Counted from the stretch's first letter, positions 31,325 to 44,284 are shown. The stretch: 64,000 nucleotides of DNA from Heterodera schachtii (GCA_023374025.1 SIJG01000015.1:1592697-1656696), one strand, 5' to 3'. Notes: generated by a model from the sequence alone, not told the origin. Program-made: numbers and translations.

Positions 31325-34300
31325 ATGAGAAGCATAACCAATTTTGGGTTGGTGTTTTTGGCCTATTTATTGTCATTGTTTGTGGGACAATGCGTTGGAA
31401 TGGACGAGCGGAGGAGCACGCCGAAGACCAGGAAGACAAGTGCAAGCAGTAGCAGCAGCACAATGAGTTATTCACCGGCAGCAAATCCGACAACAGCGCA
31501 AGGGCAACCTGCTGCTGATCAGCAATATCAGCAACCGTTACATAATCCACTAGAGCACCAACCGCAACAACATGCTGCTGATCAGCATTATTATCAACCG
31601 TATCAAACATGGTTACAGTATCCACAAGAATACCACCAAACGCAACAACATGCTGCTGATCAGCATTATTATCAATATCAACCGTATCAAATGCCATCAC
31701 AGTATCCGCAAGCGCAAATACCGTATAATTATTATCAGTCCCAACCGCCACCAACACACCAACAAAATTATCATCATCCTCACCTTCTACAGCAGTCAAA
31801 TGTGCAAAGTTTTCATTTGAATTTTCCAACAACTCCAAATTTCTCTGCGGAGCACAGTCGAAAATTGATTTCGCAATTCGGCACCGATCAAAGGTGTGCT
31901 AACAATCGTATGGTTTCCAACAAAGGGTAAAAACATTTGATTTGAGCCCATCTCTGCCGCAAAAAAAATTAGTTTAATTTAATACCGATCCAATAAACAA
32001 ACATTAGCATTTTTAAATCATTAATCTAATTGCTAATCATTTAAACAGTGTACAAGCCAAGGATAACAAAAATCGAAGTCAAAAGAAAGTGGACAAAAAA
32101 CGGCCAAATCAATCGAAGAACAAAGAAAAAGGGAAATTGGCACAAAATGAGGCCGAAAATTCATCACAAAAGCAATTTAAGAAAAGTCATTCTCAAAATT
32201 TATCAAAAAATCTGCTAAACATTTTAAATGAAGAAAATCAAAAGCAAAATTTAATGAAAAAGCAACAAAACACTTTAATAAATTTGGAACAAACGCAAAA
32301 AGAAAAGCGGCCAATAAATTCGGCGGGGCAGCAAAACGAATCCGAAAATTTGTCGACATTAAGCCAAGATTTTGCCATTACTATGCAAAATGTTGAGTTC
32401 GGCTCATCTTCAGATAATCCAATTATGTTCTTTGAAGATGAATCGGAAGAAACAGTCGAAAATTGGCAAATGAAACGGCCAATGGAAAGCAGCGAATTAT
32501 TGGAGGAGACGGAGAAACAGACAAAGAAGAGAGATGGGAAGAGAACGGCGGAAGAAGCGGAGGAAAAGCAGAGACTGAACGGAGGGAGCATCCGTCGTTT
32601 GCTTGGCATTAAAAAAGCTTTTCGTAAAAATAGGGGAAAAAAAACTTTTACAATTTTAATTTGTTTTTTTTAAGTGAACGAAATATGGCAAATTGTTACG
32701 GTCAGTTTCGCCATGTTGGGCATTGAAGTGGAGCCGATAGAGCAGCAAATGAATGGGGGCAAATGGCCCCAATTTGAATTGGCACTTCGCCAAATCGGTG
32801 CTGCTCAAGCGCTGCTGGTTTTGGACGAAGAGCAGCTGCAAAAGACATGGAACTTTTGTAACGAAACGATCACCGGAATAAATTCCGAGGCACAAACATT
32901 TCTCGGTTCTATAATATTTAAGTGAGTGGCCAAATGGGCACAAAGTGTTTAATTAAAGTAATGAATGCTAATTGTTTATTCAGAACAATGGAAGTTGTTG
33001 GAAGCGACAAAAGTGGCAAATTTATCGGAGTAATTGACACAAACGGCGACAAAAAACTCAAAATGCTCTTCTTTTTTGTGCGACTCATTAGAAAATTAGC
33101 CGGAGAATTAGAGACTCCATTCGCAAGTTACCGCCCAAAAGATACAGTAAGAACATCCACAGTATACACTAGGGTATAAAACTGTGCAGATGATTAAAGA
33201 GAAGCAGCATTATCACATTTAGTCCTTTTTTAGTATGGGAATATTTTTCATTAAACGTGCAAAACAAAACAAAAAATATATCCAGGTTAGGTTTTGAAAG
33301 GTTTAAAACAAACATTAGCAGCCTCTGCTCAAACACCCCTTTTCCAAACTTCAAAAGTTTTGGTTTTAAATATTGCCTTTTTTGTGTCCTTTTTTTCTTG
33401 GACCCCCGATGGCATTATGGCAAATGACACACATTTAGTGATGCTACTTTTTGATCGAATAAAATAACACATTATTAATTAAGGTCATCAACACAGCTTC
33501 AATGAGAAAATGGATGCTCAGTTGGCTTAGCACAGTGTTGGCTCAACTGTCGCAAGAATTTTATGCGACCGTTGGAGCGTTAAGCATTGATCGACAAGAA
33601 ATGGTAAAATACGTATACTGTATAGCAGTGACCAAAAATTGAACCAGAAATGAACCGAACATTTAAAATTAGTAAAATGAAACTCATTTCATTTTCCATC
33701 AGAAAAAGCGAATGCGATTCTTGGAGCAATCAGACTTTGCATGGAGTGTCCAGCGCTTGGCGCAATTTGCCACGCGCCAAACGCTGGCGGCGCTTTCCGG
33801 CAACAATTTGGAGGCTGAAAAATTGTTGAAGTTTAACATTTTGTGCCCAATCATAATTAGCGGGCAACAGCAGCAGCAGAAAGTCGATTTTGACAAGATG
33901 GTCGAGAAATGCATGCATTCACCAGAAAAGTAAGAAGAATTAATTGATCCCATTTAAAAACACAAACAATTAGAATAGTCAATTAGAGAGTGGAACAATG
34001 CATTTATGAAAATTTTAATTTGTCAATTTTAATATTAATTTGCACTGTTTTAATTAATGGGACCATAAATGAATAACCTCCCCCCCCCCCAATTCAAAAT
34101 GCTTTTAAATTTTGCCGAAATCGCATTTTTGTAGCTATGGAGTTGCTTCTGTTTTTGCTGAGTTATTGCGCAATGCTATTGTCCAAAATGACAACAAAAA
34201 TGACACAATTTTTCAAAGTGCAAAAATTTATTCAAAACTTTACAAGGCGATTTTGAAAATGCAAAAAGAAGTCAATTTGGAAGAATGGCGAAAAGTGCCA

Positions 34301-34531
34301 ATGCCAATGCCATCTGAGACGGAATGGAATAAAATGAAAAAATTCCTAAGCGAAAGTGTCGAAGAAATTGACACATTTGTTAAGCGATGGGAGGAAATAG
34401 GAAAAAATGAAAAAGAAACCAAAATTGACGAAAAAGTGAAAAAGGAGGGCTTTTTTAGTGATTATTTGTTGGACAAATGCATTCCGTTCATTGTGGAGAG
34501 CAGCAAAAAAGGAAACAGAACAAAAAATTGA
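31325..34531 (+). CDS. Novel 776-residue secreted protein with Gln/His/Tyr repeat region
   Basis: Seven exons, 31325-31926, 32049-32623, 32675-32921, 32984-33146, 33484-33603, 33703-33929 and 34135-34531, all phases agree. A signal peptide (NFGLVFLAYLLSLFVGQCVG) is followed by a Ser-rich stretch, then a Gln/Tyr/His/Pro region of about residues 60-170 with repeats (QQHAADQHYYQ, AADQQYQQPLH), then a Lys/Gln/Asn/Glu-rich disordered part (about 200-390), and a C-terminal half that looks folded and helical (NEIWQIVTVSFAMLGIEVEP, MLFFFVRLIRKLAGELE, WMLSWLSTVLAQLSQEF). I do not recognise a family. Secretion plus low-complexity sequence fits an extracellular matrix, gland or effector-like protein, but nothing in the sequence decides this. 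Confidence 0.72.
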
Positions 34532-35880
34532 GGAAAAAAAAAGAACCGAAGTTAGAGAAACAAAGAACGAAGAACAAAAATGGCAAAATTAATTTGGCAT
34601 TTATTAAAAGAGAAATGAAATTAATTAGGTATTTAAGTGTGGAATTTTCATTTTCTTTTTGTGTTGTTAAAAAATTGAAAAAAGAGAATAATTTTATTTT
34701 ATATTCGGGGGTAAAATTCATGAAATCCTTAATTTTTCTTGTTTTTTCTTGGACTGTTGAGGCCCAAAAAACACGCGAAAAATAATTTTTGACTTTGTTT
34801 TTGTAGGTTTTAATAAGAATTTGCGTAATTTTACAATCTGAAACAACCGTTGTCTTTGTCTTTTCTTTTATTTTCATTTTCGGGAATTTCTTTTCCATAT
34901 TTATGGCCATTTTGCACACCTTATTTAAAAATTTAACAGTTTTCTTTGCATTTCCAATTATTTTCAACTCGAAATGCTCATATTACTTCCAATTAATTAA
35001 TTAATTACCTTTTGCTTCTGTTGCTCTTTTGGTTTGGGGTGAATAATCCCTTCATTCATTGATTCTTTCACTTTCATACGTCGATGGCTTTTCGGCTGCC
35101 CAATGTTGGCTAATGCTAATGAATGCTTCTCCTCCTCATCACTTCGCATGTTACAAATTCCCCCCCCCCCGCCACTTTCGCTGTTCGTTCCCCTGGCAAA
35201 ACACCCCCGGGGGTTGTGTAATTTCGCTGGCCTTCCCCTGCCCCCCCCCCCTCTCTCTCTCTCTCTCTTTCTGAAAAGTTAATGCCCCCCGGGCAACTGC
35301 TGCTGCTTTTTTTTTTGCCTCCAGCCGGCGACGGAATTTGAAAATTCGTCGATTTTCTCACAGCTGCCGGCCTTTCCGGAACTAAGCCGATTAACACAAA
35401 TTAAATATTAACACATCGCATCGCATCCGCTCGCTCCCTTCCTCTCCGCTCGCAATTCGTTCACAACTGCTGATGCTTTGGTGGTGGCGGCGGAGGTGCC
35501 AACCCACTAAAAAACCACCAAACAAATTTGTTATGGTTAAGCCATAAAAATATTAATAATTTGTTTTATATTTTCTTGTTCTATTGGGTAATTTATTGTT
35601 TTAAAGCGAGAAAAACTACAAATTGACAAAGCAAAAACAAAATTCCCTAATTATTTCATATCCATATATATTTAAATCCAATTAAGCATTAGAAATTTAA
35701 TCTCTGGTATAAAAATTCGAAAGTCCATATTTGCGGATAACTTTGGCTTTTCCGGATAATTCGGGCATTTTGTCCCCGTTTTTCTCGTTTTGGATTCTAA
35801 TTTCATTGTTTGTTGAGCTGTTCGCTCTCCTCATTAACCCCCCGCCCCAACAAGCGCTTCTCCGAGCGTGTGAAATTGAT
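34532..35880. other. Intergenic, low complexity
   Basis: AT-rich at first; 35150-35330 is GC-rich with C homopolymers and a (CT)n microsatellite at about 35251-35268. May hold 5' exons or promoter of the calcium sensor gene, not resolvable here. Confidence 0.4.
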
Positions 35881-37164
35881 ATGCCACGTGTCCCACCCCA
35901 TGTAATATTTCTCGCCCCCCACCAGCAGCTAATCAAGCAGCAAACGCCCGTCGCCACCGCCGCCGCCGCACTGTTTCTCTCCTCCCAACCCACGCCGCGG
36001 GGCGGCACGGCCGGCGGCGCCACCGGCGTACGCCACGACGAGGCGCCGTTGGGCAGCATAAACGGCATGCGCAACCTGCAAAGACGGCAAGCACTTCAGC
36101 CGGACGCCATTGACAAGGAGGACTTGGCCAAGGCATTGGCCGGTGGGACAGAATTTTAAATGAAAACGGAAAAGCGAAAATCAATTAAAATATTTAAGAC
36201 CCGGAAAATGCATTTGTCGTTGCGCTTCAGCTGCACTTGAAAAAGCCATTGTCACTTCAGCAGGTCAGCAGAAGCATTTTTAAATTGATCGATTTTTAAT
36301 TTTTTAAATAAAACATTTTTAAATGAAACACTTAAATAAAACATTTTTTATTTAAATTATTTAATTTTTCTGCTATTTTAAATATATTCATCCTCCCCCC
36401 TTTTTTCAGCTCGTCGCCGAGACATATTTCAACACGGAGGAGGTCCGTGCCATTTACAGGTTCAAATTTCGGCTTAAAAAATGTTTTGTGAATTTCTGTT
36501 CATTTCAGGGTTTTCAAAGAAGCCTCCACCAATGCGATCATTCACCGGGACATTGTGCGCGCCATTTTCACCCAATTGTTCCCCCGTGCCGACACTGAAC
36601 GCTTTGCTGATATGATCTTCAACACATTTGACACGGATCAGTCCGGGGCAATCACATTTGATGTAATGTGACCATTAAAATTAGTCAAATTGGTCTGAAT
36701 TCAACTTCTTAATTTGTTCCTTCTTCCAATTTAATTTTACTAATTTGGCGCCTTTTTTATCATTTTAAATGCCTTTTTCAGAAATTCCTGAAGAATGTTT
36801 CGGTGCTTTCGCGTGGCACTTTAGAGGAGAAGCTGCTTTGGCTGTACCGCTTCTACGACCCGCTGGACAGCGGCTTCATCAGCTGGCACCAGCTGCTGTA
36901 CGTGCTGAGCGTCACGGATGATCTGTTGGACCCGCGACGGCGCCGCGGGTCAAAGCTGCGGGACGAGGAGCGGGAGAAGCACGCGCAGACTTTGTTCAAG
37001 GCATTTTTGAAAATTAAAAAACAATTTATTCAAAAATTAAATTGCAGAAATTTACCGGCTCTTCTCGACAGTCGGGCCCAATAAAAAAGGAATGCTTCTT
37101 GGAGGTGTGCATGCAGGACGCGACCATCCGCGACTCCATTCAGCACTTGGGACAGCGATTTTGA
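35881..37164 (+). CDS. KChIP/neuronal calcium sensor-like EF-hand protein
   Basis: Recoverin-superfamily calcium sensor, closest in pattern to K+-channel-interacting proteins. Exons 35881-36132, 36231-36263, 36410-36459, 36509-36662, 36782-37000 and 37048-37164; 274 residues from the first in-frame ATG, so the N-terminus is provisional. Core: LSLQQLVAETYFNTEEVRAI, FTQLFPRADTERFADMIFNT, then loop DTDQSGAITFDK, VLSRGTLEEKLLWLYRFYD, and a C-terminal FLEVCMQDATIRDSIQHLG. Compared with active EF-hands, the first visible loop ends in Lys at position 12 and the next (DPLDSGFISWHQ) lacks ligands at positions 3 and 12, so calcium binding looks weakened. Introns after 36132 and 37000 begin GC (AAG/GCATT); the second is only 47 nt. 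Without these splices the KChIP-like C-terminus is lost. Confidence 0.82.
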
Positions 37165-38999
37165 ACCGACCAATTCATTTTTAATTGGGTTTATACTACT
37201 AATTAATCTGTTAATTGGTTTTGAATTTCCGAAATGCTTCTCCAAATTGATTAGTTTCTTATGTTAGAACAGTGCATTTCCAATTGATCTCATCTCTTTG
37301 TCAATTCCCATTTTTATTTGCTGATAATTACATCAATTTGTTCTCTTCTCTTCCTCAATTAATTCGTATGTTCTGTTTATTTTTTTGATGCTCATTAAAT
37401 AAGGCAAAAAGTGCCAATTAATTTTTCTTTTTTTGACCAGCTGCTTCAGAACGAAGCGCTTTTTCATTTGCCCATTATAAAAGGCGATAAGAATTGGCCA
37501 AAATTACAACAAAAAGTGTTCCATTGCTGCTGCTCAATTGTTGCGTTTTATTCTGCAATTTGCCTTTTCTTTAATTTGTCCCTCTAAAAATTAACGCAAT
37601 GAAAATTATTTTTTTAAATAAAATTTAATTAAATTACAATGTACTTAAGAATACATTTGTTTTTGTTCCAAGACTTATTTGGCTGAATTTCCGTGATTAC
37701 GATAGAAATTGTGAAAATAAATGGCATTTCCGCCGGTGTGCCATCCCCGCCGCCTTCGCTTCTCGTGCCAATTTGCTTATCACTTCCCTTTTGCATTTGC
37801 CATAATCCATCTGAGAAAAGTGAAAACAAAAAAGAACCATAACAAATTATTACCTGTGTAAGCCCTGCATAAACTATTTTTTGCCAAATCCGAGCTTAAG
37901 AAATAAATACGCTCAATGGTGAATAAAAGCCTGGAAATTTTGGCTCCGAAAGAACAAAAACAAAATCTATGCCTTTACTGAAACGGTCGACAAAAGGCGA
38001 TTTTTGAATTTTCCTTTCTAATTTTTTTTATTTTTGTAAAGCAAAATATTATAATTATATTTGTCCTTAATTTGTGTAATTTCCTTCATTATTAAGCCGT
38101 TTTTCTTCGCTGAACTTTTAGCCTGCAATTGCTTAAATCAGCACATGAAATTTGGGGCAAGGTGAGGGTTGGCTTACAGAGGTAACTGAATTTGAAGCGA
38201 TGTTCGCAGTTACCATGTGATCCAATTCGGCACATTGCGACCAAAAGCAAATGATCACTTTAAATGTTGCTTTTATTATTGCTTTTATGATGTGATTTAA
38301 ATAATAAAAAAATAAATTTAACATTTTAACATTTTAGCATTTTTCCATCCACATTTCATAAAATTCGTTTTTTCCTATCATTAAGAATGGCGCTGAAATA
38401 AAATTATTAGTGAAGCTTATTTTACAACAAAAAAAAAATGGCGAACTTGGTTGAGCATCCCCCGAAAATGATGTTTAAGCAAATAAAATAGTAAAAAAAA
38501 AACAATTAATAATTTATTGAAAATGGGAAAAATAAAGAAAAAAAATTAGCGATTTCAGGGATAATGGAAGCTCAGCAGAAATATGCCAATTTTGTAGAAA
38601 ATCATAAGTAAATTTTTCGGTTTTTAAGGATGTATTTTTTAATTCTCAAAAAGTCGGTCCTTAGAGTTTTTTTTTTTTTTTTTTTTTTTGCATTTTTCTT
38701 GTGAAAATTCCAAAAAAGGTCAATATGCATTTATTCTCACTTTTATATGCACTAAAAACCTTCACCAAATTAAAAAAATTTTACGTAAAAATGCTATTTT
38801 GAGCCCATTTCTTTATTATAGCATATGCGCAGAAAAAATATGCAAAATCATACAATTTATAACCCTAATCATAAGTAAGAAAGGAAGCAAATCGAAAATG
38901 AAAGAAGAATTAATTTTATTTTAAAAAAGATATTTATTAATGAGTAAGAGGCCGAGAATTTACCTCTTTTTTCTTATTCCTATCCATTTGTCTAATAAT
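37165..38999. other. Intergenic AT-rich stretch
   Basis: No convincing gene. A short minus-strand frame (37812-37699) follows a good acceptor but has no partner exons. A T run of about 23 occurs at 38667-38689. Confidence 0.4.
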
Positions 39000-39715
39000 T
39001 AGGGTTCAGCCCCGAGCCCTCGGGGGGCAAAATGTCGGGGGGGAGCTCAATTGTCGGGTGTCGGGGACCCCGATCGGGTAGTGATGAACAAATTTTTTAA
39101 CGAAAAATCGATTTTTCTTTTTAAATTTTTTTTTTTCACTTTATTAATCAAATTCAAAGGTTACCTAGCGCCAGCAAGAGTGCGTCCAAGTTGGCCTTTA
39201 CCATAAATAGAAAAGAATCAACCGAAATTTTTGCAAATTTGCGAAGGGGCCTGAACGTCGAATATGACGACCTTTTTTTTTTTTGCTTTTTCAAAAACTG
39301 GTTTATTTGCGGCGTGCTTTTTCCAAAAAACGACATTTTAATAGATTTTGTCCAAAAAGGACCAATTTTTGCGATTTTGGAATAATTTATTAAGAAAAAT
39401 TAATACTTTTTGGTGGAGGTGCCGATAAGCGCCGCCGAAAAGTTTTTCGGAATTTTTAATGAATTTATTAAGAAAATTTGTTCAAAATCTCAAAAATTTT
39501 CAATATTTTTCCCCTTCGTGGATGAATTAACTTTTAAATTTTTACAACGCTCGGAGTCTCCAATCCCCCGAATTAGTGTCGGGGGGTCGGGGGCAAAAAG
39601 TCCGGGGTCGGGGACCGCCGGGGGGCACATGTCGGGGGTCGGGTCGGGGAATAGGTCCAAAAACGTCTCGGGTCGGGTCGGGGGTCGCGGGGCTCGGGGT
39701 CGGGGCTGAACCCTA
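39000..39715. mobile_element. Non-autonomous hAT element, 716 bp, TSD CTAATAAT
   Basis: Ends TAGGGTTCAGCCCCGA and TCGGGGCTGAACCCTA are inverted; flanks 38992-38999 and 39716-39723 are both CTAATAAT. Subterminal arrays of GTCGGGG. Central GGTGCCGATAAGCGCCGCCG at about 39418. No transposase. Confidence 0.94.
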
Positions 39716-39723
39716 CTAATAAT

Positions 39724-40059
39724 AATACAATAATCTTTTAATTTTTCAATCTTTTTTTTTCTTTTTTGTAATAATCTTTTTGAAAAATTTTTTTTTTAAA
39801 TTTATTTTGTTTATTTGCTTCCTTCTATTAATTGTTTTGGCATTTAACTTTTGTTTTGACTCATTAAATTTAATTGGCTTTTTACCTTCAACTTTATCAT
39901 CTGTCATGGAAATTTCTTCATTGGCAAAATGCCCGGTGATTTCCTTGGGGATTATGCGAGGGATCACGCCCCCGGGCTTACTTATTTTATTAGTCACATC
40001 GAAAAGCCCAATTTTGCATTTGGTGTTCTGCTGATTTTGCTTGACTTCTGTAACGAGTG
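39724..40059. other. 5' flank of SRT receptor gene
   Basis: AT-rich then mixed composition; open frames here lack an ATG and splice context. No gene called. Confidence 0.35.
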
Positions 40060-41533
40060 ATGGAACTGTTTTTGGTCCGTCGAGATGAGTTCGAAAGGCT
40101 TTACAATTGCACGGGACTGAACATTGACTCTGTCCCGTTGGAGCAGCGCCAATTTGTGTCCGAGTCCATCGTCCTCTGCATATTGTGCACCATTTATTAT
40201 GTGATTGGAGCAAATTATCAATTAATTAATTTGGCAAAATGTGTCTGATCAAAGTCCGCTGATCAGAAGGCAAACTTTACTGACAAATTTCGATTCATTT
40301 TCTTAGGCTCTTTACTTGCCCTGCATGTACTCCATTTGGAAGCACATCAACGAGAATTCCTGCTACAAATTGCTGTTCTTCATCGGCATCACCGACCTGG
40401 CCAACATGTTTGTCCTTGGCTATTTGAGCGCGTGGTTCAGCTTCCGCGGTGCCGTTTTCTGCTCCCATCCAACGCTGATTTATTTGGCTGGTGTGGCTGC
40501 GACAAGTACAAAAGAAAATTTTTGCTTTTACAGTAATGCAATTATTGTTGTTAAGCATTTTGGATCGCCGAAAGTACAGCTGATTTGGTAACGGATTCAT
40601 ATTTTTATATTTTTGGCATTTTATATAAAATATATAAATGATAATCCATTTCATTTTGTCAGGTTTTGGCACTCAATCGCTGTCTCGAGCTCAGCTGTCC
40701 CCGTGTCGCCCATTTTCTGTTCTCGGGCGCCCGCACAAACTTTTGGACCATCGGCTGCTCCCTTTACGCGCTCTATTGGGCTGTGTTCGTGAAGCCCGTG
40801 CTGTTCAACGGCGTTTTCAACGCTTGGTTTTACAATCCATTCGCAGGCTATCGGACGGACAACGAAAATGAGGTGATCGGAAGAAGAGACTGATCAGAAA
40901 TTGAAAAGGACAAAAATGTAAAAATTCAAAAAACAGTATGAAGAACGGCTGCAAATTCTGCAAGATGTCGGCGTGGCTGTGCTTTGTCCCATCATTTATT
41001 TGATCTTGGCCGTCAAACTTTTCGTGGATGTCCGTAAGAACCGCCAACACTTTGGCACAGTCATTTCCGAATTTAATTCACTGCAGGCAAAAGTAACAAA
41101 GAAAAATTCCCCATTCCGTTTTTTAAATTTTGGCAATCCTTCAGATTTTTGTCCAAGTGTTTCTGCTTTCAATGCTCAACACTTTGACCGGCACAATTTA
41201 CGTGTACATGCAATGGTACCAAGTGGACCAATGGGCAATTACTCTCGCCGAATTTGCTTGGTAAGCAATTTGTCATTTTCCCAACAGAAATCATTTTCCT
41301 TGTTATTGTCCAGGTTCCATGTCCATGGTACAACACCGTATTTGTCTTGTCCAATATATATACAGTAAATTGTCATAGGCTTTCCCCCGGTCATTTACTG
41401 GGCACTGAACAAAACCATCCGCGAGGATTGCCGAATGCTGTACATGAAGTTGTTCTACCGTAGCCGTGTCAGCCACATAAGCGGGGTTACTGTGCTTCGA
41501 CCGCAAAGCACTTTGAACCCAGCAGTTTCATGA
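40060..41533 (+). CDS. Serpentine receptor class T (SRT-type 7TM GPCR)
   Basis: Nematode chemoreceptor-type GPCR, plasma or ciliary membrane. Exons 40060-40200, 40307-about 40516 (3' end uncertain), 40663-40872, 40937-41092, 41145-41260, a 14-nt microexon 41314-41327, and 41379-41533. Family features: N-terminal FERLYNC, ALYLPCMYSIWKH, SCYKLLFFIGITDLANMFVL, VLALNRCLELSCPRVAHFLF, KPVLFNGVFNAWFYNPFAGY, Tyr-rich TM6 loop YVYMQWYQVDQW, and WFHVHGFPPVIYWALNKTIR created only when the microexon is included. The link between exons 2 and 3 (through TM3) is unclear: the phase-0 donor available removes about ten expected residues. Ligand unknown. Confidence 0.85.
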
Positions 41534-41981
41534 ACCATTTCAAAGAAAGGGCCACCAACAAAGAAGAATTGCTTGGTTTTTTACTTTTCAAAACAACGCC
41601 AAACTTAGGGCGAGAAATGTGCTTAAAACGTCCGAATTAAATTCTCGAATTATCCCAACGAATTTATGAAATTAATGTAAATGTTAAAATTTGATAAAGC
41701 ATTCGTAAAAATTTACGAAAACATTCTTAGAGGAAATTAAGAGACATCGATTTGTTTGTTATTTTCTTTAAAATGATTTATGACGTATTAATATGGCGTG
41801 AATACAAAATGATTCGCTGGCAAATTCACGTGAATTATAACAAAATCTATAAAACGCGTATTTATTCAGTATTTATCCAACAGTTTTGCAACCATATTTT
41901 CAATTAAATATTTATTTTATTTAATAATTCCAAATAATAAAAACAGAGATTTTTGATTATCTCTGCCAACAAAAGATTTAT
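41534..41981. other. Intergenic AT-rich stretch
   Basis: No gene seen. Confidence 0.4.
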
Positions 41982-43322
41982 ATGTTGAGTGCCAACTTTA
42001 TTCATTCTTTGCTTTTGCTTTCGCTGTTCTCGGCATTTAAAGTTGGCACTTCCATCGATTTGGATGAATGGGCATTATCGCTGCATGATTCCATTGCCGA
42101 GCTTGAACGAGAGCCAATCATCATTAAGCAAGGTCATTTGAAGGAAATTTAACCGGTCCAAAAGGCAATTAATTACCCGTAATTTACAGATTCAAAAGAA
42201 TTGCCACCCCTCCGGGACATTCAATCGTTTGAGGATAAATTGCGTTTATTTTATTACCAATTGTACAATCCACCGAAATTTGTGATCATAAAGAAATATG
42301 AGCGAAGGTTACGTGCCCCGGTGTTTAGTGCCCTCAGCAATTGCTCGGAGTTGGTCAAAAGCATTAGTGCCAATGATCAAATCGGAGAAGGAGGAGGCGA
42401 AGCGGCAGATGAGCATTTGATGGCAATGGCCAAGATCAGGTCCCTAATTATGGGCCTTCAGACTGATTTTGGCACATTTTATGCGGAGATTTCGATGAAA
42501 AAAATTGGAAAATGCAAATGGACAAGCAAAATGTTGCCTTGTGTTGTTGCAAAAATAAACCAAATTGTGGCATTTGCAGAACAAAGTGGCTCATATTGTG
42601 ACCTGTCGCCATTTGAGCGAGCCACGGAAATGCTTAATGACCTAATTAGTCGGAAGGAATTAGCCAACCGAAGTGAAGAACAAGCTCAAAGGATTGTGGA
42701 TGAGTTGGTTGTTGAGATGAAAATGGCCATTTGGTTGAACGAAGTGAAAACCAAAATGATCAATTTTGAAAAGCCTTTTGTTGACATTAAAGGGTTTTTC
42801 AAATTTTCGTCGGATTTAAGTGCCGAATTAGCTGAAATTAATGCTGCAATTTGTAAATGGCCAAATTCCATGAACAAAAAGGTACATTCAACTGATGAAA
42901 ATTATCATTTAAAAATTAATTAATTCATTCAGGAGGAATTAAATGGCAAAATCGGCAAATTAATTTCCATAGCAATGGAAAAGTCGCATTTTTTGAAGCA
43001 ATTAATTGTACAAAAATTGGACGGATTGCTTAAAAAAGCGACCAACGCTTTTGAAGAGTTAAAAAGTGAATTGGAAGAAACAAAAGAAGCGGAAGAAAAT
43101 TTTATGAAATTCAACAGGAAAATCATCGACATTTACAGTGACAAAGCCATGCACATGCCGGACGACGTGGACTTCGCGGTGTTCGGCGTTTTGGAAAGGA
43201 CCAAAAGGGGCGAACTGTTGTTGCCGACGGCATTTGAAGAGCTGCAAAAAGTGATTGAGCATGAGAAAAGAAGGGCCATTGAAGCATTTGAACAAAGGAA
43301 AGGCCAAGCAGAGAAATGCTAA
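41982..43322 (+). CDS. Secreted helical protein of unknown family, 410 residues
   Basis: Exons 41982-42132, 42190-42881 and 42933-43322, phases agree. A signal peptide (IHSLLLLSLFSAFKVGTS) is followed by a mostly helical, Lys/Glu/Leu-rich chain with few cysteines (CSEL, CKW, LPCVV, YCDL, CKW). The C-terminal third looks like coiled coil (LDGLLKKATNAFEELKSELE, EETKEAEENFMKFN). No recognised domain. Like the 776-residue protein at 31.3 kb it is secreted and helical, but I see no direct sequence match. Function unknown. Confidence 0.75.
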
Positions 43323-44284
43323 TGAGCGGAGAAAGAGAGAGAGAAAGGGAAGTGATAATGTGTTAATGAAAGAACAAACCAGTGCTATGATAACTAAACA
43401 CTCAATTAATCATAATTTAATGTATTTTATTTTAAAATTGGAAAAACAATGCGACAAAAGAATTTCATTTTTAAAAAATTTTGAAAAAAATGATTGAAAT
43501 TTTTGCTTTTTGTGTATAATAGAGCAGTATCTGGACCAGGAAAAATAAGCCTGATAAGAATTAAAACCTTGCTAAAAATTATTGGAGGAAATTAGGCGTA
43601 AGGAAATTTTTGTGTTTTGAAGTAGGGTTAACGGGCCGGGGTATTTGGGCAAAAAACGGGTTCAGGTATTGCCGGACATCAGAAAAGCCGGGCTTCAAGT
43701 TTTTAAACCGGGTACCAGGTCCAACCGGGACCTGAAAAAATTATTACTATAAAATAAAATGTTTTCGATAATTCTATAACAAATAAAATAATATTTTTAA
43801 GATGCTTAAGAAGACTCAAAAATTTCAATAATTAAGATTCTTAAAATTTCTCAAATTTATTAAGAAATTTTATTAATTTCGGTCATATGCAGCATCAGCG
43901 AACGTAGACACAATTAATAGGGACTACAACAACTGATGATTGCAAAATTCAAATTATTAAATATTAATCCGTTAATTAGCCCGCTAATTCATTTTTATAT
44001 TTATTGAATTCAATTTAAGTGCTGTTCACACATTTATTTAATGCTGTGTTAATTTATGCCATGAAGATCGTCGTCTGCTTTTTGTAGAAAAAACTAAGGG
44101 GGCGGCGGCGAATTGAGCAAATTAATGCACAGAGAGTGAATATTAGTGGCACAATTAGCGGATAATTTATTCGCCCGATCACCGACGCCTTCCACAGCTT
44201 TTTGCTGCGGTATAAATTCGCTCCGTTGCCCAATGACTGTCACTTTTTGCCTTTCCAAAAAACTGTTCATTCGTTGCTCCCAAA
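43323..44284. other. Intergenic; repeat fragment; start of amidase duplication
   Basis: 43624-43740 is a GC-rich fragment beginning TAGGGTTAACGGGCC with CCGGG repeats, like a hAT end without a partner. From about 43910 the sequence is homologous to 55316 onward, the upstream part of the tandem amidase duplication. Confidence 0.45.

Noticed and set aside
32238..32609. Long minus-strand open frame opposite the 776-residue protein gene
   Set aside because: Antisense shadow of a Lys/Glu/Gln-rich exon that joins in phase with its neighbours on the plus strand.
37699..37812. Short minus-strand exon after a good acceptor (MDYGKCKREVISK...)
   Set aside because: No partner exon or recognisable family nearby.
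39746..40213. 155-codon minus-strand frame
   Set aside because: Overlaps the first exon of the SRT receptor on the other strand and lacks an ATG start with splice support.
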